NCBI GenBank assembly: GCA_021812705.1
Contig: JAKAMT010000006.1
Coordinates: 1 to 43,751, forward strand
Source of the DNA: Bacteroidota bacterium
GTDB taxonomy: Bacteria > Bacteroidota > Ignavibacteria > Ignavibacteriales > Melioribacteraceae
DNA length: 43,751 nt
Reading direction: 5' to 3'
Shown: piece by piece, positions 7,391 to 16,853 of the stretch
How positions within the stretch are numbered: the stretch's first letter is position 1
Layout of the letters: the number at the start of each line of letters is the position of its first letter
Made by a program: the position numbers and the translations under genes
The notes under the pieces: generated by a model
What the model saw: the letters and a program-made list of their open reading frames with translations, nothing else
Database searches by the model: none
Told to the model about the DNA's origin: nothing

Positions 7391-9631
7391 TTATTTTGTT
7401 TTCATTTCGAATACGCCATCCCAATTCTGATCGGGCGGATTTTTCATATAGAACTCGCATCTCTGCATATAAACTTTAGATGGATAGTCGCTGAGTTTTT
7501 CGAATGACCGTTTAAAGTAATCGTGAGCCGCATCAAAACTTCTAAGCCGGTAAAGTTCGATCGCCTGTTGATAGAGATGAATCTCTTCGAGAGCTTTCTC
7601 GGCTTTCTCATCACCTTTAATGCTTATCAGTTCAAAAACTTTGGCTGGCTTCTTTTTCCCTTTTACCCTGATAATATCCAATTCTCGCGCAAGAATTTTT
7701 TCTTTGCATGCTTCGTAAGTGGATTCACCAATCATAATGTTGGTGCCGTATTCCTTATTGGCGCCCTCGAGCCTCGAAGCGAGATTCACATCGTCGCCCA
7801 GCACAGTATAATCGAATCTTTTTTCTCCTCCTATGTTCCCCACTATCACATCGCCTGTATTAATTCCTATCCTTATTCTAATCTGCACTTCCCCGGAAGC
7901 AGACCACAGATCTCTCATCTCCGCCAATTTTTCCTGCATCTTCAGTGCCGTTAAACAGGCATTGAACGCATGGTCGTCAGTCTCAATCGGCGCTCCCCAG
8001 AATGCCATAACAGCGTCGCCAAGATATTTATCCAATGTGCCTCCGTACTGAAGCACCAAATCTGTCATCGCGTTAAGATATTCATTTATAAAACGGACTA
8101 GTTCTTCGGGCGATTTGTTCTCTGCGAATGTTGTAAATCCAGCTATATCGCTGAAGAGAATTGTAATATTTTTTCTCTCACCGCCCAGGCGAAGTTTTTC
8201 GGGATGGCCTATAAGCTCGTTTACTACGTCTTTGTTAACATACTGACTGAACATCCCCTTGATCACCACATTCTGATGCCTTTCTTTTATGAAATGATAT
8301 GCAGTGCTGCTGAAATACCCTATCACCACAGTCAATGAGGGACTTACTATTGCCGCAACTATTTTAGAATGGATGAAGAGGAAGAAGCTCAGTTTATAAA
8401 TTCCATAAATTAACGCAACCGATATAATCAGATTGACAATTTCTATAAGGAAGCCGGGCAGCTTTTTAATTTTCCTGAGAGCGGAGGTAGAATAAAATGA
8501 GATCACCGCTATAAGTATAAGCAGAATTATTTCGCTTGATTTAGATTGTTGACTTAAAAAATTCCCGCTCAAAATATTTTGCACTATGTTCGCATGAAAT
8601 TCAACTCCGTAAATGAGATTGTCCCCTTTTCTCTCTCCTTTTGCAAATGAACAGGCAAGAAGATCGCGGTCCTCCGGCATTGTTGAGCCGATTATTACCA
8701 CTTTGTCTTTAAAAATATTTTTTGTGCTCTCCTCGGAGCGCAGCAGATCCCACGAATTTATCTCCTCACCGTAATTAATTTCGTCGTTCGTTTTGAAATC
8801 CATGTCGTCAATCACATCAATCAATTTGACATGCGGGAACGTGCGGCTAGGTCCGTAAAAATTAATCAGTACACTCGACCTATCGAAGCGCGGAATTCTT
8901 TTACCGCCTAAGACAAAATAATCAGATTCAACAGAAGCAGTATCTGTTCCTTTCCTTCCCAGATACTTGCTTACGAGTGCAAATCCAAAACTTGGCACCC
9001 TTTTGTTTGTAATATCCGTTTTGCGGAACGGGAGATACCTTCTGAAAACCTGATCGAAATCGGGCGGCACCTGAACTATTCCGAGAGAACTGTCGGCATC
9101 GTAAAATATATTTTCATAATTGTATTTTTTTTTCTTATAAGTTGAATCGTTGAAATATGTGATATCCCTTCCGCTCTCTGACTTTTGAGATTCCCACACT
9201 TCATCAATCTTGCCGGCGACCACGACATTCCGGAATTTCTTAATCGCATTTTCAAGTTCGGTATCATTTGCCGCGGAGTATTTATCCGGATCTGACATGC
9301 TTACATCGATGCCGATAACTTTAGCGCCAGCTTTAGTCAAATTCTGAATTGCCTTGGCATATATGAAACGCGGCAGATGCTCTAAATTATTCGGGGGAGG
9401 GATCTGATCATATAGATCCTGAGTAATTTCAACTATGACCACCTTGGATGAATCGCCAAGATCGATTTTACCCCGTTCCAAAAATCTTTTGTCAATCAGT
9501 TTTAATTCAAGCTCTTTTAGAGGCGAGAATGTGAAAACAAAATCCTGAGTCAGAATAATAGAAATAAGAACGGCGGCGGTCACCCAAAAAAATTTATTCA
9601 GAAATTCGGTTTTAAACTTGCCGCCGTTCAT
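7391..9631 (-). CDS. CHASE2-domain membrane class III adenylate/guanylate cyclase
   Basis: This sensor cyclase converts ATP (or GTP) to a cyclic nucleotide in response to an extracytoplasmic signal. Order of parts in 746 aa: an N-terminal helix (about 13-33), a periplasmic CHASE2 domain ending near YGVEFHANIVQNIL, and three helices at about 365-445. A class III catalytic domain follows from about residue 488, then a helical tail resembling a TPR. Catalytic features are intact: the metal aspartates in FSDIAGFT and LGDAVMAFWG, and the substrate and transition-state residues in RFDYTVLGDDVN and LASRLE. It is the last gene of a four-gene block, 15 nt after the 802-aa envelope protein gene. Nucleotide specificity is not certain. 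No cyclic-nucleotide receptor occurs nearby. Confidence 0.93.
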   Translation of the reverse strand: MNGGKFKTEFLNKFFWVTAAVLISIILTQDFVFTFSPLKELELKLIDKRFLERGKIDLGDSSKVVIVEITQDLYDQIPPPNNLEHLPRFIYAKAIQNLTKAGAKVIGIDVSMSDPDKYSAANDTELENAIKKFRNVVVAGKIDEVWESQKSESGRDITYFNDSTYKKKKYNYENIFYDADSSLGIVQVPPDFDQVFRRYLPFRKTDITNKRVPSFGFALVSKYLGRKGTDTASVESDYFVLGGKRIPRFDRSSVLINFYGPSRTFPHVKLIDVIDDMDFKTNDEINYGEEINSWDLLRSEESTKNIFKDKVVIIGSTMPEDRDLLACSFAKGERKGDNLIYGVEFHANIVQNILSGNFLSQQSKSSEIILLILIAVISFYSTSALRKIKKLPGFLIEIVNLIISVALIYGIYKLSFFLFIHSKIVAAIVSPSLTVVIGYFSSTAYHFIKERHQNVVIKGMFSQYVNKDVVNELIGHPEKLRLGGERKNITILFSDIAGFTTFAENKSPEELVRFINEYLNAMTDLVLQYGGTLDKYLGDAVMAFWGAPIETDDHAFNACLTALKMQEKLAEMRDLWSASGEVQIRIRIGINTGDVIVGNIGGEKRFDYTVLGDDVNLASRLEGANKEYGTNIMIGESTYEACKEKILARELDIIRVKGKKKPAKVFELISIKGDEKAEKALEEIHLYQQAIELYRLRSFDAAHDYFKRSFEKLSDYPSKVYMQRCEFYMKNPPDQNWDGVFEMKTK

Positions 9632-9646
9632 AATTTTGATGAATGT

Positions 9647-12055
9647 TTATATCGTGAGTCTGGTTGTGAGCCCGAATATTGAGTTTGTAGCTACATCCGG
9701 AATTCTAAATACTCTTGCCTGGAAAATAAGATTCAGATTTGCCAGCACATTATAATCGGCTGTAAATTCAAATGCCTGTCTTTTGAAGTCTCCAAAGCTG
9801 GGACTTAATAGAGCCGATAGTTGCAGTTTATCTTCCAGCATCTTGTACTTTCCGCCCATCGTAAGTGTAAAATAGCTCATGTCTGTTCCGAAAAGCTGGC
9901 TGGAACTGAAGACTAGTCCAAAAAATGAAGTAATCTTTGAATTCCAATAGCTTGTAAGATTGAATGAACCGGTGTTGAATTTAGTGTCCAGATTCAGAAA
10001 ACTATTATCTTCCTTTGTTGAAGTAGAAAATGAAAATGAAGAACTGTGTTTTGTGTAGAGATTAAAATCATAAGACATCTGTACCATTACCCTGTTTGTA
10101 TTATCGTCAACCGAGTAGAGCTGTTTTGTAGGATCAGTCTTGCTTATTCCGTTACTATTCTGATTCTGAGTGTAGCCTATGGTAATGTTCGGAAAATCTG
10201 CGCGCGGGAAAATTGAAACCGATGCGCTCACCGTCTTATAAGTTGTTGTTGCAATTTTTGTCTTCTGAAGATTATCCTGCAAATCTTCGTAACCGAAAGA
10301 GATAAATAATTTGTTGTCTATCATCCGTATGCGGTCTGTAAAATTTATTCCTTTAACATCAGTCCTTAAAAATGACTGGCCGAACGACTGGAAATCATTT
10401 CCGCGGTATATATAAGAGCCTCTCAGGTTATTATTCAGATAATTTAAAGAAAGAGCCGCTTCCGCCGCAACGGATGCAAGTTCCTGCGGATTCCAAGGAC
10501 CGAGATACTGGTTTACAGTAATAAAGCTGCCGATGATGTCTCTTACTTTTTTTACAACGTCTTTATCAACATTAAAATTTGTGTTGCTTCCGAAAATCTG
10601 GTCTATCTGCTGATCGGAGATGTTTCCGCCCGATATATCGCTGTTGTTCAAACTTACCGCCGCCTGGCTGGTGAACATAATATTCTGATGATCGAAAGCG
10701 AACATAAGATCCGAACCAAGAACAAGATTCTCCGCCGGACGCGCACCCAGATCTATTGAACCGACATCATCTTTCGCATGCAGGTAACTCAAACCGAACT
10801 GAAAATTTTCTCCGGAACCGAATGACGGACGCACAGCCAATAATTTTCTTGAAAATGTTCCGAGCTCAACCTGCGCGTATGGGAACCCGTACTTGGATTG
10901 ATTTACGGCAATTACATCGCTTTGAAGAGTTGCGTCTGAAGTGGCGCTGTATCCCTGTAAAAATTTTCCTTCGATCGCCCGGTCGGTTTCTCCGTATGCC
11001 GCCTGCATATTGATGAATCCCAAATTCAAAGCGGTGTTAAGACCACGCACTCTCTTACCGTCCAATATTAAATTCGGAAAACGCGGATAGGCATCGCCAA
11101 GCTGCAGTTCAAAAACATCGCCAGCTTTGGCTGAAAGACTATACCGGTTGTAAGGCTGCCTTGAACTGACTTCTTCCGATGTTAAATAACCGTTCGCATT
11201 GAAACTCCAGGCGCCAGCCGCAGCATTGAAATCAGCTCCGATATTATTATACCAAGTCGACTGCGAATTAAATGCTTCGCTTCTTGATTCCCCTTTCAGA
11301 ACTCCGTTGTAAGTCCAAACACCGGGCGCGGCAAATTCTGCGGTTGTAATCTGGAAGCTTCTTGACGTGGAATGGTATAATTTTCCATCCTTGTCATAAA
11401 CGTCGACTCTGACAGTAGCCGGTCCGCCAGTAAATTTTGAAGAAAGATTGTCGCCGCTCAGAACCAACAGATCGCCGGTAAAAACTGCCAGCGAAGAGAT
11501 ATCTTCATTGTTGACAAATATTTTTGTTTTTGCCGGGTCTACATTATCCGGAGCTTTGAGAAATGAAATGGAAATAAAAAGTTCCTGTTGCGTTAAATAC
11601 TCTCCTGCGCTCGGGCTAAGGAATAATATCTCTTTTTCTTTCTCCGAAACCGATGCGATGCTTATCTGCACCGGCGGAACGCCTTCCTGAACGCCTACCG
11701 GATAAGTCTGCGCAGTGCCGTTCTTTAAATTTATAATAAGATAATACTCCATCAGAGGAGGCAAAACGAATTCCGCAGGGATGGTTACCGCAGCGGTTGT
11801 GCCGGTAATCAGCATATCGGCCTTTTTAAATTCTGATTGCCCGAAGGTTTTATATGCAATCTGAACGGTGGAAACATTATCGGCTGAGAAAAGCTCGGCT
11901 TTAATTACCAGCGGCGTCTGTTCTTTTGCTTCTCCGACACTGACGCCGGAGACTATATTGCTTATCTGCGCAAAGACAGAGGTGGCTGTCAGAAATAAAA
12001 TCAGAAAAACTTTTGCGGCTGAATAATGATTTAACAATTCTTTTGTTCGGCTCAT
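9647..12055 (-). CDS. Large secreted envelope protein, probable outer-membrane beta-barrel
   Basis: I do not recognise a named family. The 802-aa product has a signal peptide (hydrophobic segment about 14-28, cleavage likely after SVFA). A beta-sandwich-like N-terminal third follows, with alternating hydrophobic strands and phrases such as VQIAYKTFGQSEF. The long C-terminal half is made of alternating aromatic/polar strands separated by Asn/Gly/Ser turns, as in outer-membrane barrels. The last residues (LTTRLTI) are strand-like but lack the usual terminal aromatic. The gene lies 43 nt after the FecR gene and 15 nt before the CHASE2 cyclase, which suggests a shared envelope function. Barrel topology is inference. 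Confidence 0.75.
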   Translation of the reverse strand: MSRTKELLNHYSAAKVFLILFLTATSVFAQISNIVSGVSVGEAKEQTPLVIKAELFSADNVSTVQIAYKTFGQSEFKKADMLITGTTAAVTIPAEFVLPPLMEYYLIINLKNGTAQTYPVGVQEGVPPVQISIASVSEKEKEILFLSPSAGEYLTQQELFISISFLKAPDNVDPAKTKIFVNNEDISSLAVFTGDLLVLSGDNLSSKFTGGPATVRVDVYDKDGKLYHSTSRSFQITTAEFAAPGVWTYNGVLKGESRSEAFNSQSTWYNNIGADFNAAAGAWSFNANGYLTSEEVSSRQPYNRYSLSAKAGDVFELQLGDAYPRFPNLILDGKRVRGLNTALNLGFINMQAAYGETDRAIEGKFLQGYSATSDATLQSDVIAVNQSKYGFPYAQVELGTFSRKLLAVRPSFGSGENFQFGLSYLHAKDDVGSIDLGARPAENLVLGSDLMFAFDHQNIMFTSQAAVSLNNSDISGGNISDQQIDQIFGSNTNFNVDKDVVKKVRDIIGSFITVNQYLGPWNPQELASVAAEAALSLNYLNNNLRGSYIYRGNDFQSFGQSFLRTDVKGINFTDRIRMIDNKLFISFGYEDLQDNLQKTKIATTTYKTVSASVSIFPRADFPNITIGYTQNQNSNGISKTDPTKQLYSVDDNTNRVMVQMSYDFNLYTKHSSSFSFSTSTKEDNSFLNLDTKFNTGSFNLTSYWNSKITSFFGLVFSSSQLFGTDMSYFTLTMGGKYKMLEDKLQLSALLSPSFGDFKRQAFEFTADYNVLANLNLIFQARVFRIPDVATNSIFGLTTRLTI

Positions 12056-12098
12056 AAAGATTCCTCAAACATTTTTAAGGAACACAATTAAAAAATTA

Positions 12099-12797
12099 TT
12101 ATTTCTCTGAACTGTAATATTCAATAACGACCGCGCCTTTGTTGGTCATTATAGTAACTTTTTTCGTGTTTAAAGTTCTAGCCTGTCTCCCCTTGGCCTT
12201 GTCGGCTTCGGTCGACTGGGTGATATTAAAATTCCCTTTATCATCCATCCTTGCTGTGTTGCCTGCAGTAACGGTTCCCAATTTTTGTCCCGATGTGGAA
12301 GTCAATTCTGCAGCTCCCGTTTCGAGCGAAAAGGTAAGATTCTTTTCACCGTCCACTTCAAGAAATCCGGCTGTGCCGCGTATAGAAGCAACAGCGGTCG
12401 GAGTTGTGAACTTGAATTCCTCATCTTCGCTCTGTTTGTTCACTTCGAAACCGATGAGGCCTTGATTCACCACTGTGTTCTTATTTAATTTTTTTGCGTT
12501 TTTATCGCCATAGATATTAAGGATCGCATTCTCTTTTACACGCAATATACCGGATCCGTCTGTAAATAAGATAAGCGCCAAAGATTTTGCACCGGTTCTT
12601 ACTTCCTCTCCGTTTCTTAACGGCAATCCGGTTTTAGCTTCTTCCCAGTCGCTGCCCGATTTTCTGTAGGTAACATCCTTCACAATTTTTTTTACCAATG
12701 CAACCGGTGTATCGTCTCCTCCGGAATTTATCTGGCCGGGCTGGAATCCGAAGAGGAACGGAAGAATGCAAATGAGGATTAAATTTTTTGCTCTCAT
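12099..12797 (-). CDS. FecR-domain secreted protein
   Basis: The 232-aa product has a signal peptide (residues 1-18, ending near FLFGF) and one FecR domain. FecR domains are periplasmic signal-binding modules best known from iron-dicitrate regulation, but they are widespread in other envelope proteins. Visible signatures are LRNGEEVRTGAKSLALILF, followed by a GSGILRVKENAIL strand and the later TPTAVASIRGTAGFLEV block. There is no transmembrane segment or sigma/anti-sigma domain, so it is not a classical anti-sigma FecR. It is the second gene in the block, 13 nt after the 351-aa secreted protein. It may hand a signal to the CHASE2 cyclase; this is inference from context. Confidence 0.88.
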   Translation of the reverse strand: MRAKNLILICILPFLFGFQPGQINSGGDDTPVALVKKIVKDVTYRKSGSDWEEAKTGLPLRNGEEVRTGAKSLALILFTDGSGILRVKENAILNIYGDKNAKKLNKNTVVNQGLIGFEVNKQSEDEEFKFTTPTAVASIRGTAGFLEVDGEKNLTFSLETGAAELTSTSGQKLGTVTAGNTARMDDKGNFNITQSTEADKAKGRQARTLNTKKVTIMTNKGAVVIEYYSSEK

Positions 12798-12810
12798 AAT
12801 TTTAGCAGCC

Positions 12811-13866
12811 TCACTTTTGGTTAGGAGTGAATTTTATTGAAACGATTGAATCTTTATTCTGCATCAGCCAGTTGAGCAGGTTCATCAGCTCCATCTGATC
12901 TATGCTTTTGTTATTCTCGTCATAAATTTTATCTATGCTGATCTCCCCTTTCAGTATGCTCTCAATAAATTTCTGATTCACATCGCCTGTTATAAGTTCG
13001 ATCAGTTTCATCAGTTCGGGTGAGACGGCAACCGTTGGAACTTCGCCCGTCTTATTCAGAATGAATGTAACCGGCACAGTTGAAATGGGTGAGCCGTTTT
13101 CGTTTCCCGGCACTACGGCAGTTACCATCACAACAATCTTTTGACCGCCGAACCATTCACGTTTTAGAATAGTGCGCAAATCTACAGACGTAACATCACC
13201 CACATCGGAATTATCTATAAGCGGATTGGCCCCTTTTAATGCGGCTTCTGGGCTCGAACTGTTTTCGGGAACTATGTTTGCAAGGATCTTATAGCCGGTT
13301 GCGCCGGGCACTTTAGTCCAGATTGCAATTACGGAACCAACATCATAACTGTTCGATTCGATTGGAGCTATAAGTGAAATTGTAGGAGAAGGATTCAAGA
13401 AGACAAGTTCCTTGTAATCCTGACTTAGAAAAGCGTTACTTACATCGTACAGGCGTGCTGTTATGCCGATGATTCCGGTCGGTTTTCCTTTTGAAACTAA
13501 ATCTGTAACAAGATCTTTGTCCCACGTTCCGTTTCCGTCTATAGTACTTCCGAAATCATCATTAAAAACAATTCTGGATAAAAACGGAACGGACTTAAAA
13601 GTAAAAAGCTGCCGGAATCCTGAATTGGAATCTTTTTTCCAAACTACAACTATCTCCACCATTACCTGCTTTCCTTGCGGGAGAATAACCAATCTTGCAA
13701 TTCTCGGCTGGTTGACAAGCCCTTTCGAAATTACCAATCCTCCAAGATCCAGATTGGTGAGATCGGAAACTTCCAAAGATATACTGGCCGTTTGCGATTT
13801 AAGATGGCTTGGTGAAATAAGTGAAATAAATAGTATGAAAATGACAATAACTCTCTTCATCATCAC
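12811..13866 (-). CDS. Secreted protein of unknown function, first gene of the CHASE2/FecR block
   Basis: I do not recognise the 351-aa product. Residues 1-24 form a signal peptide, with cleavage probably after LKSQ or nearby. The middle part looks like one or two beta-sandwich domains. The stretch SPTISLIAPIESN followed by VPGATGYKILANI is reminiscent of fibronectin-type or Ig-like repeats. The C-terminus (about 285-351) is helical and charged. Consecutive ATG codons at the start leave a few residues of ambiguity. It lies 13 nt upstream of the FecR gene and is probably co-transcribed with it. A TTGACA-like element occurs about 95 nt upstream (13966-13961), but no convincing partner box was seen. 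Confidence 0.75.
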   Translation of the reverse strand: MMMKRVIVIFILFISLISPSHLKSQTASISLEVSDLTNLDLGGLVISKGLVNQPRIARLVILPQGKQVMVEIVVVWKKDSNSGFRQLFTFKSVPFLSRIVFNDDFGSTIDGNGTWDKDLVTDLVSKGKPTGIIGITARLYDVSNAFLSQDYKELVFLNPSPTISLIAPIESNSYDVGSVIAIWTKVPGATGYKILANIVPENSSSPEAALKGANPLIDNSDVGDVTSVDLRTILKREWFGGQKIVVMVTAVVPGNENGSPISTVPVTFILNKTGEVPTVAVSPELMKLIELITGDVNQKFIESILKGEISIDKIYDENNKSIDQMELMNLLNWLMQNKDSIVSIKFTPNQK

Positions 13867-13994
13867 TACTCCTATTTTCTTGAAAAGGGAGGAAAAGCTT
13901 TAATTTTAGAATTAACCTAATTATTTCTTTTCTATTTAACAAGAAATCATTTTATGATAATGTCAAGTGCAAATCTTCCCCCTTTTAGGACTCT

Positions 13995-14321
13995 TTAATT
14001 AATCTTCTCGTTTTTCTCCCCGGTCACAAAACCGAATTGAGGAGTAGGCTGGGCATCAATTTTGATTTCGCCGAAGCGCGATTCGAATTTATCGATATTA
14101 TCTTTCAGAGCGCGCATGAGCATCTTCGCATGCTGCGGAGTGGTGATAATTCTTGAAAGCACTCTTGCTTTCGGCACACCCGGTACAACCCTGGTAAAAT
14201 CTATTACAAACTCTGCGGGTGAATGGGTTATGATTGCCAAATTTGAATAGATCCCCTCGGCTTCTTTCTCGCCAAGTTCGATGTTGATCTGCTGCGCGTT
14301 CTGATCATTGTTCTGGTTCAT
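13995..14321 (-). CDS. DUF3467-family protein
   Basis: This is a small cytoplasmic protein of 108 aa in the DUF3467 family, whose role is unknown. Typical features are EGIYSNLAIITHSPAEFVID near the middle and the later ITTPQHAKMLMRALKDNI. It has no signal peptide or membrane segment. The start is supported by GAGGAAAA upstream of the ATG. It is separated from the upstream TPR gene by a terminator hairpin at 14345-14381, so it may have its own promoter or rely on read-through. Confidence 0.82.
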   Translation of the reverse strand: MNQNNDQNAQQINIELGEKEAEGIYSNLAIITHSPAEFVIDFTRVVPGVPKARVLSRIITTPQHAKMLMRALKDNIDKFESRFGEIKIDAQPTPQFGFVTGEKNEKIN

Positions 14322-14344
14322 TTATTTTCCTCTTCGATATTCAT

Positions 14345-14381
14345 AAAAAACCCACAAACCTTTTTAGGGCTTGTGGGTTTT
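14345..14381 (-). terminator. Rho-independent terminator of the TPR gene
   Basis: The 10-bp stem AAACCCACAA / TTGTGGGTTT (14348-14357 with 14371-14380) is followed on the minus strand by six T (14350-14345). It sits 20 nt after the TPR gene stop and before the DUF3467 gene. Confidence 0.85.
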
Positions 14382-14400
14382 AAATTAATTAGAAATAAAA

Positions 14401-15561
14401 TTACTTGTACTGTTCTGCTTTTTTGAAAGCTTCTTCAGCTTTATCTTTTTCGCCTAAGTTGGCGTAAACCTGACCAAGACTTAACCATACTCTGCCTTCA
14501 GTCGGTTTAATTTTTAAATATTTCTCCAGATACGGAGCCGCTGATCTGTATTTGTCAAGATAAACTTTATCATTCGATTCTTTTTTAATTGCTTCATCTC
14601 TCTGATCGTTTCCCCAGCTGATGAAAGTAGCCGCCAAATTGTAATTAGCGTCAAGATTCTCTGAATCAATTTTCAGAACATTTTCGAATATGGAAACTGC
14701 TTCCTGATATTTTTTCGATTTCAGAAGAACAACACCGTAAGCGTACTGAACTTCTTTACTTGCGCCCGGTTTTTCTGCCAAAGCTTTGAAAGACTCCATC
14801 GCCACTGCTAATTTGTTCGAAGAATAATATGCATTGCCTAACTGAAGAAGAATTTCGGAATCAGTCGGAAATTTTGTTCTCCCTTTTTCCAGAACATTAA
14901 CAGCCTTGTTGTACCATTCCAGAGCGCCTGTGCTGTCTGCGGCATTTTTTGTCGCAGCAAAAGTATCCATCTTCTGAGAACCTTTCATCAAAAAGATCTG
15001 ACCGAGTCTCGAGAAAGCGAATGCCGGTCTGCCGAGGGCAACCAATTTTTCCATAACAGGAATTGCGGAATCTGTTTCGCCCATATTAAGATATGCAGCA
15101 GCAACGTTTTCGTATCCGATTGTAGAATCCGGCTCGCATGCAATTGAATTGTTGAACTGGTCTATCGCCTTGCCGAAGAAAATTTTCATGCTGTCTTCTT
15201 TGGTGGTCTTGATAGCATTGTTAAAGAAGCTAACGCCTTTATTAAAAGATGTCTGCCATGTATATTTCTTATAATCTAATATCTGTGGTTCAAATTTTTT
15301 GCTTACTGCCAATGAATTATCAAAAGATTTCAACATCTCTGTAATGTTTCCCTCTTCGCTGTAAAGGCCGCCCAAAAGGAACCAACCTTCATCGCTCTTC
15401 GGATTTTTCTGAACTTCTTTCAATAAAATGTCTTTAGCTTTGGCATATTGTTTCTGATTGATATACATCTTTGCACCTGTCAACTCCGCGGACGCACATT
15501 CGAAAGCTGTGATACCCAGAACCATGCTTAGGATGCTTAAGCTGATTAATATTTTTTTCAT
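14401..15561 (-). CDS. Secreted tetratricopeptide-repeat protein
   Basis: The 386-aa protein has a signal peptide (about residues 1-26) and TPR repeats through nearly its whole length. Repeat-type phrases include KAKDILLKEVQKNPKSDEGW, AVSIFENVLKIDSENLDANY and the last one ending in EKAEEAFKKAEQ-type helices (here DKAEEAFKKAEQYK). TPR arrays mediate protein-protein contacts, so this is probably a periplasmic scaffold. The start has a good Shine-Dalgarno (AAGGAGAA). It is transcribed as a single gene between a promoter-like element at 15601-15632 and the terminator at 14345-14381. No partner is obvious. Confidence 0.85.
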   Translation of the reverse strand: MKKILISLSILSMVLGITAFECASAELTGAKMYINQKQYAKAKDILLKEVQKNPKSDEGWFLLGGLYSEEGNITEMLKSFDNSLAVSKKFEPQILDYKKYTWQTSFNKGVSFFNNAIKTTKEDSMKIFFGKAIDQFNNSIACEPDSTIGYENVAAAYLNMGETDSAIPVMEKLVALGRPAFAFSRLGQIFLMKGSQKMDTFAATKNAADSTGALEWYNKAVNVLEKGRTKFPTDSEILLQLGNAYYSSNKLAVAMESFKALAEKPGASKEVQYAYGVVLLKSKKYQEAVSIFENVLKIDSENLDANYNLAATFISWGNDQRDEAIKKESNDKVYLDKYRSAAPYLEKYLKIKPTEGRVWLSLGQVYANLGEKDKAEEAFKKAEQYK

Positions 15562-15600
15562 TTATTCTCCTTGAATTAAAAAAATGTCAATTATTTTGCG

Positions 15601-15632
15601 TAAAAATAAACATTTTATGATTGGTAAGTCAA
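15601..15632 (-). promoter_or_regulatory. Putative promoter of the TPR gene
   Basis: TTGA (15632-15629) and TATTTTTA (15608-15601) are separated by 20 bp on the minus strand, near the Bacteroidota consensus. A further TTGACA-like motif lies closer to the gene, so the choice is not certain. Confidence 0.4.
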
Positions 15633-15688
15633 GGCATATTTCCCCGTCGAACCTCTATTATCAACCAATAATGTATCGAAAACCCAAA

Positions 15689-15719
15689 TTGATTTTCGGA
15701 ACGCAAAGAGATAATTTTG
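15689..15719 (+). promoter_or_regulatory. Putative promoter of the adenosine deaminase gene
   Basis: TTGA (15689-15692) is followed after 19 bp by TAATTTTG (15712-15719), an exact TAnnTTTG match. AAGGAAA precedes the ATG at 15743. The promoter faces the TPR promoter in a divergent region. Confidence 0.55.
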
Positions 15720-15742
15720 AATCGGCATAAAAGGAAAATAAA

Positions 15743-16831
15743 ATGAATAAAGAAGAGATTATAAGGGGCGTTCCCAAAGTTCTTCTGCATGACCATCTTG
15801 ACGGCGGTCTGAGAACTTCTACAATAATTGAACTTGCGAAAGATTTGAAATACGATAAACTGCCTACATCGGATGCCGGCGAACTGGCTGAATGGTTTCA
15901 CCGGGGAGCAAATAAGGGGAATTTAGTGGAGTACCTGCAGGGATTTGAACATACCTGCGCTGTAATGCAGACTAAAGAAGCGCTTGCACAAATTGCGTAT
16001 GAAATGATGGAAGATATGAGCAAAGACAATGTGTGTTATGTCGAGACAAGATTCGCCCCTGTCTTCCACACGGGCAGAGGGCTCTGGTACGAAGAAATTA
16101 TAACCGCCGTTCTGGAAGGATTAGAAAAAGGGAAAAGAGATTTCGGAGTCGGGTACGGACTCATACTCTGCGGAATGCGCAATATGAAAAACACACTTGA
16201 GATCGCGGAGCTCGCCGTGAATTTCAGAAGAAGCGGAGTGGTTGGATTCGACCTGGCGGGTGAAGAAGGGGGCTATCCTCCCAAAAAACATCTTGAGGCA
16301 TTCCAATTTATTAAAAAGGAAAATTTCAATATAACGATTCATGCCGGCGAGGCATTCGGAAAAGAATCGATCTGGCAGGCAATTCAAATTTGCGGCGCGC
16401 ACAGGATCGGTCATGCTACACGCCTGATAGAAGATATGGTTTTTGATCCGCAGGGAAATGTTCTTGCTCTTGGCCAACTGGCCCAATATATCCTCGATAC
16501 CCGGCTCCCGCTTGAAATTAATCTGCTCAGCAATGTTCATACAGGCGCAATAGATAAACTGGAAAATCATCCGTTTATAAAATTGTATAAAGAAAAATTC
16601 AGAGTTTTCCTGAATACGGACGACAGACTGATGAGCGATACAACTCTTACAAAAGAATATGTAACCGCGAGCGAACTCTTCGGCCTTAATCTCGATGATG
16701 TTGAGAAACTTAATATCAATGCGATGAAATCATCTTTCATTCCGTATAAAGAAAGACTTCCATATATATACAATGTAATTAAACCCGGTTATCAGAAGAT
16801 GCGGGAAAAACTTCTTTCATTAAACGCTTAA
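15743..16831 (+). CDS. add: Adenosine deaminase
   Basis: The enzyme deaminates adenosine (and deoxyadenosine) to inosine in purine salvage. Zinc ligands appear as HDH at residues 16-18, the His in ITIHAGEA, and the aspartate in LNTDD near the C-terminus. IGHATR supplies another active-site His. The late motif is NTDDRLMS rather than the TDDP seen in many bacterial enzymes. A form with R at that place also occurs in the family, so function is expected to be kept. Length is 362 aa. A clear Shine-Dalgarno (AAGGAAA) supports the ATG. Aminodeoxyfutalosine or adenine deaminase activity cannot be excluded. Confidence 0.9.
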   Translation: MNKEEIIRGVPKVLLHDHLDGGLRTSTIIELAKDLKYDKLPTSDAGELAEWFHRGANKGNLVEYLQGFEHTCAVMQTKEALAQIAYEMMEDMSKDNVCYVETRFAPVFHTGRGLWYEEIITAVLEGLEKGKRDFGVGYGLILCGMRNMKNTLEIAELAVNFRRSGVVGFDLAGEEGGYPPKKHLEAFQFIKKENFNITIHAGEAFGKESIWQAIQICGAHRIGHATRLIEDMVFDPQGNVLALGQLAQYILDTRLPLEINLLSNVHTGAIDKLENHPFIKLYKEKFRVFLNTDDRLMSDTTLTKEYVTASELFGLNLDDVEKLNINAMKSSFIPYKERLPYIYNVIKPGYQKMREKLLSLNA

Positions 16832-16853
16832 CTTATTCAGGATAAATTCTATT

